Source of the DNA: Bacteroides sp.
GTDB taxonomy: Bacteria > Bacteroidota > Bacteroidia > Bacteroidales > Bacteroidaceae
Assembly: GCA_019412865.1 (NCBI GenBank)
Contig: DXOJ01000826.1
Coordinates: forward strand, 1 to 27,129
DNA length: 27,129 bases
Direction of reading: 5' to 3'
Shown: positions 9,601 through 17,642 of the stretch, piece after piece
Position numbering within the stretch: position 1 is the stretch's first letter
Layout: each line of letters begins with the position of its first letter
Position numbers and translations under genes: made by a program
Notes under the pieces: generated by a model
Told to the model about the DNA's origin: nothing
Seen by the model: only the letters and a program-made list of their open reading frames with translations
Database searches by the model: none

Positions 9601-10665
9601 CTCAACTCGCTGAATACCGGAGCCGGTACAGGCATCGGACTGGCACTGACAAAAGGTATTGTGGAACTTCATCACGGCACAATCCGGGTAGAAAGCGAAC
9701 CGGGCAAAGGAAGCAGTTTCATTATCACCCTCAAACTAGGCAAGGAACACTTCACAGAAGAGCAAATAGCGAAAGATGATACGGAAACCATCCAGCAAAC
9801 AGAGACTATTGTTCCTTCAGTAGAAATAATCCCTGATTCGGAATGGAAAGAAGAAGATAACAAGCGCATCGAAGACGCCAAAATGCTGATAGTGGAAGAC
9901 AATGAATCTATCAAACAGATGTTAGTCGGTATTTTCGAAACATTCTATCAAGTCAGTACGGCTTCCGACGGAGTAGAAGCATTAGAGATGATACAGAAGG
10001 ATATGCCGAGCATCATTTTAAGTGATGTCGTAATGCCACGCATGTCGGGTACGGAACTTTGCAAACAGATCAAGACGGACTTTAACACTTGCCATATTCC
10101 GGTGGTATTATTAACCGCACGTACTGCTATAGAGCACAATATCGAAGGTTTGAAGATTGGTGCGGATGATTATATCACGAAACCGTTTAATACCAATCTT
10201 CTGATTTCCCGCTGCAATAACCTGGTTAACTCCCGCCGGCTATTGCAAGAGAAGTTCAGCAAACAACCACAGGCTTTTGCCCAAATGTTGGCTACCAACC
10301 CGATGGATAAGGAGATGCTCGACCGCGCGATGGCCATTATCGAACGCCATCTGGACAATACGGATTTCAACGTTAATATCTTCGCCCGCGAAATGGGTAT
10401 GGCACGTACGAACCTATTCACTAAACTGAAAGCAGTTACAGGCCAGACCCCGAATGATTTCATCCTAAGCATACGTCTCAAAAAAGGCGCTGTCATGTTA
10501 AGGAATAACCCGGAGCTGAATATCACGGAGATCTCTGACCGGATTGGGTTCTCCTCCTCCCGCTATTTCAGTAAATGTTTCAAGGAGATTTATCACGTCA
10601 GTCCGCTGGCTTATCGTAAAGGAGAAGAGAGCGAAGAAGAAGGGGACGGAGAAGAAACAGATTAG
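6607..10665 (+). CDS. Hybrid two-component system regulator (HTCS) of the chondroitin sulfate locus
   Basis: One-protein sensor kinase and transcription activator spanning the inner membrane (1352 aa). In order: signal peptide (about 1-22); two periplasmic beta-propellers built of Reg_prop repeats such as GIIWIGTREGLNRYNG and NLWICTEGGGVNVYDR; a Y_Y_Y domain near 695-765; one membrane helix at about 773-797; a HisKA domain with H831 in SHEFRTPLTLI; an HATPase with N box (NNLLSNAVKHT) and G boxes (DTGTGI, GTGIGLALTKG); a receiver with acceptor D1140 (SDVVMPRMSG); and a C-terminal AraC-type double HTH (about 1240-1345). The start is GTG, as no ATG in frame precedes the signal peptide. Position next to a sulfatase, SusCD and PL8 genes matches B. 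theta BT3334, reported to sense unsaturated chondroitin disaccharides; ligand identity here is inferred. Confidence 0.95.
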   Translation: MRKVILLFLLFLSVAGVRTQGQNITFSHLTTDDGLSQFSVNSLYIDERGIIWIGTREGLNRYNGNDIKSFKLNKNDPNSLFSNTVLRITGNKNGKVYLLCTDGVAEFDLTTQRFKTLLQGNVDAIYFNEKLYIGKREEVFVYNESTGNFDLYYHLAGKDITLSCLHLDEKKNLWMGTTSNGLYCLSGDKKISQPVTRGNIASIYEDSSKELWICTWEEGLYRIKTDSTIENFRHDPKNPNSICTDFVRSCCEDNAGNLWIGTFHGLNRYEKSTGKFQLYTANANKPDGLTHSSIWCIVKDEQGTIWLGTYFGGVNYFNPEYEIYTRYKTGDTEKEGLSSPIVGRMTEDKDGNLWICTEGGGVNVYDRKNNTYRWYRHEEGKNSISHNNVKAIYYDRTNEIMWIGTHLGGLNKLDLRTNRFTVYRMKAGDPTSLPSDIVRDIVPYKDKLVVATQNGVCLFNPATGACQQLFKETKEGRGIGMVASLCIDKDGTLWIAATGEGVYSYRFDSGKLTNYPHNPANPNSLSNNNINSIMQDSNGNLWFCTSGSGLDRYRKTSDDFENFDVQTDGLSSDCIYEVCESSIQKGDLLLITNQGFSQFDYPSKKFYNYGTENGFPLTAVNENALFVTHDGEVFLGGIQGMISFWEKKLHFTPKSYNIILSRLLVNGKEVVPGDESGILEQSICHTPEISLKANQSMFSIEYATSNFIPANRDEILYRLEGFSDEWNHTYRKQTLITYTNLNPGKYTLVIKSQREGIKEARLLIIVLPSWYETWWAYLIYTIVTISLLWYLIQNYNSRIKLRESLKYEKKHIEDLEALNQSKLRFFTNISHEFRTPLTLIVGQVETLLQVQTFTPNIYNKVLGIYKNSLQLRELITELLDFRKQEQGHMKIKVSQHNLVNFLYENYLLFLEYASSKQINFKFNKQKDDIEVWYDQKQMQKVINNLLSNAVKHTKAEDTISINVSQEKDHVIIEIKDTGTGIAAAEIDKIFDRFYQTEHLNSLNTGAGTGIGLALTKGIVELHHGTIRVESEPGKGSSFIITLKLGKEHFTEEQIAKDDTETIQQTETIVPSVEIIPDSEWKEEDNKRIEDAKMLIVEDNESIKQMLVGIFETFYQVSTASDGVEALEMIQKDMPSIILSDVVMPRMSGTELCKQIKTDFNTCHIPVVLLTARTAIEHNIEGLKIGADDYITKPFNTNLLISRCNNLVNSRRLLQEKFSKQPQAFAQMLATNPMDKEMLDRAMAIIERHLDNTDFNVNIFAREMGMARTNLFTKLKAVTGQTPNDFILSIRLKKGAVMLRNNPELNITEISDRIGFSSSRYFSKCFKEIYHVSPLAYRKGEESEEEGDGEETD

Positions 10666-10708
10666 CAGGCAACTATACAAGCACTCTTGCAAAATAATCT
10701 TATATTAT

Positions 10709-10792
10709 TAGGCACGGATCACACGGATTTCACGGATTAAAAAACGATGAGTATGAAAACAACAGCGTTAATCCGTGTAATCCGTGCCTAAA
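10709..10792. repeat. REP-like inverted repeat made of CACGGATT units
   Basis: The left arm (10709-10740) holds three 9-base units (CACGGATCA, CACGGATTT, CACGGATTA) preceded by TTAGG. The right arm (10769-10792) is TTAATCCGTGTAATCCGTG followed by CCTAA, i.e. two units inverted. The arms pair over about 20 bases with one mismatch. The extra unit and a 28-base spacer form the loop. It lies 43 bases after the HTCS stop and could end that transcript. From general experience such ATCCGTG palindromes recur in Bacteroides intergenic regions, but copy number was not checked. Confidence 0.75.
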
Positions 10793-10855
10793 TTTATGAT
10801 ATAAACGGTTTCTTAGTCCGGACATCTTCGCCCGAATAAAGAAGGTAACCTCTTA

Positions 10856-10895
10856 AGTGTACTATTTTGTACTTCACTTGTACATTCCTACTCAT
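10856..10895 (+). promoter_or_regulatory. Candidate HTCS operator upstream of the sulfatase
   Basis: GTAC occurs at 10859, 10869 and 10880, i.e. 10 and 11 bases apart, so all three sites face the same side of the helix. The first G lies 56 bases before the -7 box at 10915. A 40-base block here matches the region 12511-12550 before susC at 26 of 40 positions without gaps. AraC-type HTCS output domains bind such phased sites; which protein binds here is inferred. Confidence 0.5.
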
Positions 10896-10914
10896 TCTTT
10901 TTCTTCCATTCGCT

Positions 10915-10922
10915 TATCTTTG
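10915..10922 (+). promoter_or_regulatory. -7 box of the sulfatase promoter
   Basis: TATCTTTG matches TAnnTTTG, 35 bases before the chosen ATG at 10958. It argues against the longer reading that begins with GTG at 10922, which would start inside this box. Confidence 0.6.
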
Positions 10923-10957
10923 TGTTCATTACATTATTTCCTAAAACATTCAGCATT

Positions 10958-12493
10958 ATGAAAAACGTTTCGCGTCTACTTCCCCTATTGTCCGGCATCG
11001 TCACGCTGTCAGGATGCAATCATGCACCCCAAAAGAACAATGGGCAGAATAGCCAAAAGCCTAACATTATTTATATATTTGCAGATGATCTCGGCATTGG
11101 TGATTTAAGTTGTTATGGAGCAACAAAAGTGAGTACCCCCAACATCGACCGGCTGGCAGGACAAGGAGTACAATTCACCAATGCGTATGCAACTTCCGCC
11201 ACCAGCACTCCTTCCCGTTTCGGACTCCTGACTGGTATGTATCCGTGGAGACAGGAAAACACTGGGATTGCTCCCGGCAACTCTGAACTCATCATTGACA
11301 CGGCCTGCGTTACTATGGCAGATATGTTGAAAGATGCAGGATACGCAACCGGTGCAGTAGGCAAATGGCATCTGGGACTCGGTCCGAAAGGTGGAACCGA
11401 CTTTAACAACAGGATTACCCCTAATGCACAAAGCATCGGTTTTGACTACGAATTTATTATTCCGGCTACCGTAGACCGTGTACCTTGTGTATTTGTAGAA
11501 AACGGACATGTCGTAGGACTGGACCCCAATGATCCTATCACCGTAAGTTACGACCACAAAGTCGGCGACTGGCCTACGGGAGAAGAGAATCCGGAGCTCG
11601 TCACTTTAAAGCCCAGTCAGGGACACAACAATACAATTATCAACGGCATTCCCCGTATCGGCTGGATGACCGGAGGAAAATCCGCCCTTTGGAAAGATGA
11701 AGACATAGCCGATATCATCACCAACAAGGCCAAGAATTTCATTGCATCCCATCAGGAAGAACCCTTCTTTTTATATATGGGTACGCAAGACGTACATGTA
11801 CCGCGCATCCCTCACCCACGTTTCGCAGGCAAAAGCGGACTCGGCACTCGTGGCGACGTCATCCTGCAACTGGACTGGACCATCGGTGAAATCATGCACA
11901 CACTGGACAGCCTCCACATCGCAGACAACACCATCCTGATCTTTACCAGCGATAACGGTCCTGTTATCGACGACGGCTATCAAGACCAAGCTTACGAACT
12001 TCTCAACGGACATACTCCGATGGGTATCTACCGTGGTGGGAAATACAGTGCTTACGAAGCGGGTACACGCGTTCCATTTATTGTCCGTTGGCCTGCCCGG
12101 GTGAAGCCGAACAAGCAACAAGCTCTCTTCTCTCAAATAGATGTGTATGCATCGCTCGCCTCACTTTTGGACCAACCTTTACACAAAGGAGCTGCCCCCG
12201 ACAGTCAGGAACATCTGAACGTTCTCCTCGGCAAAAATAATACAAACCGTGAGTATGTCGTTCAACAGAATCTCAATAACACACTTGCCATCATAAAAGG
12301 TCAATGGAAATACATCGAACCGAGCGACGGCCCCGCTATCGAACATTGGACGAAAATGGAGTTAGGCAACGACAAACAGCCTCAACTTTACGATTTATCC
12401 TCCGATCCATCGGAGAAAACAAATGTATCAAAACAACATCCCGACATAGTGAAAGAGTTATCCGAATTACTAGAATCCATAAAAGAGAAATAG
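10958..12493 (+). CDS. S1-family Ser-type sulfatase lipoprotein, probable GalNAc-6-O-sulfatase
   Basis: Removes sulfate from glycosaminoglycan sugars. It is 511 aa with lipobox LSGC (C20). The S1 signature is S83-T-P-S-R87 followed by FGLLTG, so the formylglycine is made from serine and needs the anaerobic maturase anSME. Metal ligands D43-D44 (FADDLGIGD) and the TSDNG motif are present, as are GKWHLG and DVHVPRIPH. The residues after the lipid cysteine (NHAPQKNN) lack the acidic export signal of surface lipoproteins, suggesting a periplasm-facing enzyme. By context it corresponds to B. theta BT3333, described as acting on 6-sulfated GalNAc; the exact position specificity is inferred. ATG at 10958 gives a clean signal peptide. 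It has its own promoter and precedes susC. Confidence 0.92.
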   Translation: MKNVSRLLPLLSGIVTLSGCNHAPQKNNGQNSQKPNIIYIFADDLGIGDLSCYGATKVSTPNIDRLAGQGVQFTNAYATSATSTPSRFGLLTGMYPWRQENTGIAPGNSELIIDTACVTMADMLKDAGYATGAVGKWHLGLGPKGGTDFNNRITPNAQSIGFDYEFIIPATVDRVPCVFVENGHVVGLDPNDPITVSYDHKVGDWPTGEENPELVTLKPSQGHNNTIINGIPRIGWMTGGKSALWKDEDIADIITNKAKNFIASHQEEPFFLYMGTQDVHVPRIPHPRFAGKSGLGTRGDVILQLDWTIGEIMHTLDSLHIADNTILIFTSDNGPVIDDGYQDQAYELLNGHTPMGIYRGGKYSAYEAGTRVPFIVRWPARVKPNKQQALFSQIDVYASLASLLDQPLHKGAAPDSQEHLNVLLGKNNTNREYVVQQNLNNTLAIIKGQWKYIEPSDGPAIEHWTKMELGNDKQPQLYDLSSDPSEKTNVSKQHPDIVKELSELLESIKEK

Positions 12494-12510
12494 TTTATGA
12501 GAACAGAAAA

Positions 12511-12564
12511 ATTGTATGATTTTGCACCAATCTTGAATAATTCTATCCATATTAGAATATTCAA
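12511..12564 (+). promoter_or_regulatory. Candidate HTCS operator and palindrome upstream of susC
   Basis: TTG-containing half-sites TTGTA (12512), TTGCA (12522) and TTGAA (12533) are spaced 10 and 11 bases, as in the sulfatase promoter. The G of the first lies 57 bases before the -7 box at 12571, against 56 there. The third half-site opens an imperfect palindrome at 12533-12564 (TTGAATAATTCTA / TTAGAATATTCAA, one-base offset), which covers the expected -33 region. Confidence 0.5.
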
Positions 12565-12570
12565 TCCGTC

Positions 12571-12578
12571 TATCTTTG
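12571..12578 (+). promoter_or_regulatory. -7 box of the susC promoter
   Basis: TATCTTTG, identical to the sulfatase -7 box, ends 38 bases before the ATG at 12617. It is the likely promoter for the susC-susD-SGBP operon. Confidence 0.6.
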
Positions 12579-12616
12579 CAAGCGTAGATTCAATAAAATC
12601 ACTTAATTTTTAATAT

Positions 12617-15600
12617 ATGAAAAAACATTTATCCACTCAAACTAGAAAAAGGATGCTCTCCTCCATCGGACTGATCTTATTTTCTGTTTCTTTTGTACTT
12701 GCACAGGTACTTGTTAAAGGTACAGTGAAGGACAACTTAGGAGAAGGAGTGCCGGGAGCCAGTGTTCAGGTACAAGGTACTTCACAAGGAACAATCACTG
12801 ACCTTGATGGTAAATTTGCTTTTAACGTACCCAATAAGAATTCAATATTGGTTATTTCTTTCATTGGTTATGTCACTGTAGAAATAAAGGCGGACACTCA
12901 AAAGCCAATGGTTATCACATTGAAGGAAGATACAAAGACATTGGACGAAGTGGTAGTAGTCGGCTATCAGGAAATACGCAAGAGAGACCTGACGGGTTCC
13001 GTTGCCAAAGCCAGCATGGCAGAACTGCTTAGCACTCCGACTGCTTCTTTCGGCGAGACATTAGGCGGACGTATTGCCGGTGTCAACGTAAGTTCGGGCG
13101 AAGGTATGCCGGGCGGACAGATGAACATCGTCATCCGTGGTAACAACTCTTTGACACAGGACAACTCTCCTCTTTATGTTATTGACGGTTTCCCGGTGGA
13201 AGACCCTTCAGTAGCTGCAGCCATTAACCAAAACGACATCGAGTCACTCGACTTTCTGAAAGATGCCTCCGCTACCGCTATATACGGTGCTCGTGGAGCT
13301 AATGGTGTAGTAATGATTACAACCAAGAAGGGAACAATCGGTCAACCTAAAATTAAATATGACGGGAGTTTTGGTATTCAGCATATCACCAAGACTATTC
13401 CAATGATGGATGCATACGAGTTTGTCAAACTACAGGCAGAACGTAGTCCCAAAGATATGGAAACTACTTATTTCATGAATTATGACGGCAAGCAATGGGG
13501 ACTGGAAGATTACAGAAATATCCCGCAATATAACTGGCAGGATGAAATCTTCCGCAGCGCATGGATGCAAAGCCATAATGTCAGCCTGACAGGTGGTTCG
13601 GAAGGAGTACGCTATAACGCTTCCTTATCTTATTATGACCAAGACGGTATCTTGTTGGAATCAAACTACAAGCGCGTACAAGGCCGTATGGGTACTACCA
13701 TCCAAAAGAAAAAACTGAAGATATATCTGACGACCAACTATTCCAGTACTACAACTACCGGTGGTTCTCCTTCCCAGAACTCATACAGTGGTATGAATAA
13801 CCTGTTCTATAGTGTATGGGGATATCGCCCTGTGACAGAACCGGACAGACCATTAAACTCGTTGATGGACAATATTATGGACGATGCGATAAACAATACC
13901 AACGACTATCGTTTCAACCCTATCATGTCTTTGAAAAACGAATATCGCAAGACGTATGCGAACTATATCCAGTTCAACGGATTCGCAGAATATGAATTTA
14001 TCAAAGGATTGAAGTTGAAAGTTTCCGGCGGTTACACGTTCGATACCCGCAAAGGGGAAACATTCAACAACTCGAAAACTCGTTATGGTAATCCGAAATC
14101 ATCCGATAAGGTAAATGCAGAAATCTACCATTCTCAACGTGCAACATGGTTGAACGAAAACATTCTGACCTATCAGACCAATATCAAACGGAAGCATTTC
14201 TTTAATAGTATGGTAGGTGTAACCCTGCAAAATTCTGACTATGAATACTATTCATACAAAACAGTGCAAATTCCAAACGAAGCACTCGGAATGGCAGGAA
14301 TGAGTGAAGGAACTCCGAGTACAACCAAATCATTAAAGAGTTCCTGGTCTATGCTTTCTTTCCTGGGACGTTTGAATTATAACTATAAATCATTGTATTA
14401 CGCAACAGTTTCTTTCCGTTCCGACGGTTCTTCCAAGTTCCGTGGTGATAACCGTTTCGGTTACTTCCCTTCCGGTTCATTGGCTTGGGGATTCATGGAA
14501 GAGGATTTCATGAAACCATTGAAATCTGTTGTTTCTTCCGGTAAATTAAGAGCAAGCTGGGGATTAACCGGTAACAACCGCGTAGGTGAATATGACACAT
14601 ATGCTTTATATCAGATATTAAAAGATAAAGTTGGAGATTTTATTTCGATCGGTAGCCTACCAAGTGGTGTATATCCGTTCGAAAACAGTCTGACAAGTGT
14701 AGGTACAGTGCCTACTTCTTTAAGAAACAGAAAACTGAAATGGGAAACGACCGAGCAGTGGAATCTGGGTCTGGACTTGGGCTTCCTGGACGAACGTATC
14801 GGACTAACCGTAGACTGGTATCGTAAAACGACTCGTGATTTGTTGCTGAATACTGCACTTCCCACTTCTTCCGGCTATTTCAGTGCCATGAAGAATGTAG
14901 GAAAGGTACGCAACCAAGGTGTCGAATTTACCTTGAACACGACCAATATCAGGAACCGCCATTTCTCTTGGACTACCAACTTTAATATCGCATTCAACAA
15001 GAACAAAGTATTGGAATTGGCCGAAAACCAATCCTCTCTGTTGAGTGCAGCCAAATTTGACCAGAACTACAACTCACAATACAGCTACATTGCCAAAGTG
15101 GGTTATCCGATGGGAATGATGTACGGATTCATCTATGAAGGTACATACAAATATGAAGATTTTGATAAAGTGGGCGATACATATACACTGAAACGTAATG
15201 TTCCTTACTTCTCTTCCGAAAGCAATACACAACCGGGTATGCCGAAATACGCAGACTTGAATGGTGACGGCATTATCGACGATAACGACCGTACTATGAT
15301 CGGTAACGGTATGCCGAAACATACAGGTGGATTTACCAACAATTTCGAATACAAAGGATTCGACTTGAGTATCTTCTTCCAATGGTCGTATGGAAACGAT
15401 GTATTGAATGCCAACCGCCTGTTCTTCGAGAACAGCAATAAGACACGCGACTTGAACCAATACGCAAGTTACGCAAATCGTTGGACACCGGAAAACCCGG
15501 AAAGCAATATTCCGAGAGCTACCGACTCCGGCTCTAACAAAGTGTTCTCTACACGTATTATCGAAGACGGTTCTTTCCTTCGTCTGAAAACCGTATCTTT

Positions 15601-15811
15601 AGGATATACACTGCCGAAGCAACTGACCAAGAAATGGAAGATAGACAATGCGCGTGTATTCGTTGCAGGTCAGAATCTATGGACATGTACAGGATATTCC
15701 GGTTACGATCCGGAAGTATCTATCCGTGAAGGCGCACTGACTCCGGGACTGGACTTCTCCGCTTATCCGAGAGCCTACTCTATCAGTTTTGGTATAAACT
15801 TAGGTTTCTAA
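12617..15811 (+). CDS. SusC-family TonB-dependent outer membrane transporter
   Basis: Outer-membrane importer of glycan fragments (1064 aa). A signal peptide of about 30 aa ends in FVLAQ. It is followed by a carboxypeptidase-regulatory-like domain (about 32-117; GTVKDNLGEGVPGASVQVQG, DLDGKFAFNVP), a TonB-box-like DEVVVVGY segment, and the plug domain (GSVAKASMAELL, GGRIAGVNV, NNSLTQDNSPLYVIDGFPV, ATAIYGARGANGVVMITTKK). The rest is a 22-strand barrel with a terminal aromatic residue (ISFGINLGF). It sits 21 bases upstream of susD, its lid partner, and matches B. theta BT3332 by context. The likely substrate is chondroitin/dermatan sulfate or hyaluronan oligosaccharides, judged from the sulfatase and ABC lyase nearby. 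Confidence 0.97.
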   Translation: MKKHLSTQTRKRMLSSIGLILFSVSFVLAQVLVKGTVKDNLGEGVPGASVQVQGTSQGTITDLDGKFAFNVPNKNSILVISFIGYVTVEIKADTQKPMVITLKEDTKTLDEVVVVGYQEIRKRDLTGSVAKASMAELLSTPTASFGETLGGRIAGVNVSSGEGMPGGQMNIVIRGNNSLTQDNSPLYVIDGFPVEDPSVAAAINQNDIESLDFLKDASATAIYGARGANGVVMITTKKGTIGQPKIKYDGSFGIQHITKTIPMMDAYEFVKLQAERSPKDMETTYFMNYDGKQWGLEDYRNIPQYNWQDEIFRSAWMQSHNVSLTGGSEGVRYNASLSYYDQDGILLESNYKRVQGRMGTTIQKKKLKIYLTTNYSSTTTTGGSPSQNSYSGMNNLFYSVWGYRPVTEPDRPLNSLMDNIMDDAINNTNDYRFNPIMSLKNEYRKTYANYIQFNGFAEYEFIKGLKLKVSGGYTFDTRKGETFNNSKTRYGNPKSSDKVNAEIYHSQRATWLNENILTYQTNIKRKHFFNSMVGVTLQNSDYEYYSYKTVQIPNEALGMAGMSEGTPSTTKSLKSSWSMLSFLGRLNYNYKSLYYATVSFRSDGSSKFRGDNRFGYFPSGSLAWGFMEEDFMKPLKSVVSSGKLRASWGLTGNNRVGEYDTYALYQILKDKVGDFISIGSLPSGVYPFENSLTSVGTVPTSLRNRKLKWETTEQWNLGLDLGFLDERIGLTVDWYRKTTRDLLLNTALPTSSGYFSAMKNVGKVRNQGVEFTLNTTNIRNRHFSWTTNFNIAFNKNKVLELAENQSSLLSAAKFDQNYNSQYSYIAKVGYPMGMMYGFIYEGTYKYEDFDKVGDTYTLKRNVPYFSSESNTQPGMPKYADLNGDGIIDDNDRTMIGNGMPKHTGGFTNNFEYKGFDLSIFFQWSYGNDVLNANRLFFENSNKTRDLNQYASYANRWTPENPESNIPRATDSGSNKVFSTRIIEDGSFLRLKTVSLGYTLPKQLTKKWKIDNARVFVAGQNLWTCTGYSGYDPEVSIREGALTPGLDFSAYPRAYSISFGINLGF

Positions 15812-15832
15812 TCAATCATCCTTCAAACAATT

Positions 15833-17611
15833 ATGTATATGAAAACAATAAAAATAATCATCATATCACTTCTTGTCGGACTTAACCTGACTTCCTGCGA
15901 TTTCCTGGAAAAAGACCCGACGTACACTACCCCTGAAAATTACTTCAAGAATGAAGCGGATGCTGCCTCTTGGCTAACAGGAACCTATGCTATTCTGGGG
16001 CAAAGTTCCTTCTACGGAAATGAATTCTTATACCTTGTAGGAGGTGACGATCTGGGACACTATGGAGGGGCTAACCGCGGACCTAACAAAAGTGGCTTGA
16101 TCTGCAACAATGCCAATACGAGTGATCCGACTGTTGCAGCATTGTGGTATACCTTATACTCCGGTATCAACAGAGCCAATATTTTCCTGGAGAATATTGA
16201 TGCAGTGCCCGATATAAACGATGATACCCGCAAGCAGTATAAAGCGGAAGCCCGCTTCTTACGCGCATTCTATTATTTCACTTTGGTAGAATGTTGGGGA
16301 GATGTACCTTTTAAGACTACTTCTACAGAAGATGCTTACAATCTCTCTATTCCACGTACGGACAAACAGACGATTTATGACTTTATCATCAAAGAGATGT
16401 ATGGTTCTGCCGAGGATCTTAAATCTGCTCAAGAGTTGAACTATTTGCCGGGACGTGTTTCCAAATCGGCAGCTTGGGGAATGCTGGCACGTGTGTATAT
16501 GTTCAGAGCCGGTGAGCCTAAACGTGACAAGGAAGTAGGTTTGGCCAACAGTACGACCAGCGCCGAGATTACAGAATATTTCAAGAAGGCAAGTTACTAT
16601 GCGCAGTTAGTTAAAAACGAAGGTCATTCACTGACTGCCAAATATTGGGATTTCTTTATCGACATTTGTTCTGACAAGTATAACACAGCTCTCAATAAGG
16701 ATGGTGCCAAAGCTAATGAGAGTATCTGGGAGGTAGAATTTGCTGGTAACCGTTCAACGGATGTACGCGCAGAAGGTAGAATTGGTAATATCATCGGTAT
16801 TCAGGGAAAAGACCTTTCTTCCAAAGCCTCCATCACCGGTAAAGGTGACCCGGGTTATGCATACGCTTTTATCTGGAATACTCCTAAGCTACTGGAATTG
16901 TATGAAGCAAACGGTGACATTGACCGTTGCAACTGGAATATAGCTCCATTCACCTACACCCAATCAGCAGGAGAAGGCACTCCGGTAGACGGTCGTGAAT
17001 TTGTGAAAGGAAAAAGAGATGAAGTGGAACAACAATATTGGGATCAATCCTTCAGCTATGGCAAAACAGATCCAGGTTCTACTTACGGTGATCGCGAATC
17101 GAAGAATGATGCTAATAAGAACCGTAACAGAGCTGCTGCCAAATATCGTAGAGAATATGAAGCAGACAAGAAGAGCAAGAACGATACTTCCATCAACTTT
17201 CCTCTTCTCCGCTACTCTGACATTCTGCTGATGATTGCAGAAGCTGAAAATGAAGTCAACCATGGTCCTAATGATCTTGCTTATGAGTGTATCAATGCAG
17301 TAAGAGAACGTGCAGGAATCAGCAAGCTTCAAGCAAATCTGGATGAAGAGAACTTCCGCAAAGCTATCAAAGACGAACGCGCTATGGAACTCTGCTTCGA
17401 ATATACACGACGTTTCGACCTGATCCGTTGGGGAGACTATTACAAACTGATGCAGGAACAAGTGGACAAGGCACAGACTGACGAATCCTGGAAATTCGGA
17501 ATCAATGTATACACTTACTTCAATATTCCGAAGTCTTACAACTATTTCCCGATTCCTGCCAATGAAATAGGATCGAACGGTGCTATTAAAACGAATAATC
17601 CGGGTTGGTAA
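15833..17611 (+). CDS. SusD-family surface glycan-binding lipoprotein
   Basis: Cell-surface lid of the SusC transporter (592 aa). The lipoprotein signal ends in LTSC (C22), followed by DFLEKDPT, the usual SusD start. N-terminal TPR-like helices include YKAEARFLRAFYYFTLVECWGDVP. The C-terminal SusD/RagB signature is NFPLLRYSDILLMIAEAENE and KDERAMELCFEYTRRFDLIRWG, closing with YNYFPIPANEI. ATG codons at 15833 and 15839 are both possible; the second gives the common MKTIK start. It is 21 bases after susC and 31 bases before the SGBP gene, in one operon. Confidence 0.97.
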   Translation: MYMKTIKIIIISLLVGLNLTSCDFLEKDPTYTTPENYFKNEADAASWLTGTYAILGQSSFYGNEFLYLVGGDDLGHYGGANRGPNKSGLICNNANTSDPTVAALWYTLYSGINRANIFLENIDAVPDINDDTRKQYKAEARFLRAFYYFTLVECWGDVPFKTTSTEDAYNLSIPRTDKQTIYDFIIKEMYGSAEDLKSAQELNYLPGRVSKSAAWGMLARVYMFRAGEPKRDKEVGLANSTTSAEITEYFKKASYYAQLVKNEGHSLTAKYWDFFIDICSDKYNTALNKDGAKANESIWEVEFAGNRSTDVRAEGRIGNIIGIQGKDLSSKASITGKGDPGYAYAFIWNTPKLLELYEANGDIDRCNWNIAPFTYTQSAGEGTPVDGREFVKGKRDEVEQQYWDQSFSYGKTDPGSTYGDRESKNDANKNRNRAAAKYRREYEADKKSKNDTSINFPLLRYSDILLMIAEAENEVNHGPNDLAYECINAVRERAGISKLQANLDEENFRKAIKDERAMELCFEYTRRFDLIRWGDYYKLMQEQVDKAQTDESWKFGINVYTYFNIPKSYNYFPIPANEIGSNGAIKTNNPGW

Positions 17612-17642
17612 ATCTCTTATTAACTTTAAAAAGAAAAAGGAT

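Noticed and set aside
10922..10957. Longer GTG start for the sulfatase
   Set aside because: The GTG overlaps the -7 box, and the extension would bury the lipoprotein signal peptide that begins at ATG 10958.
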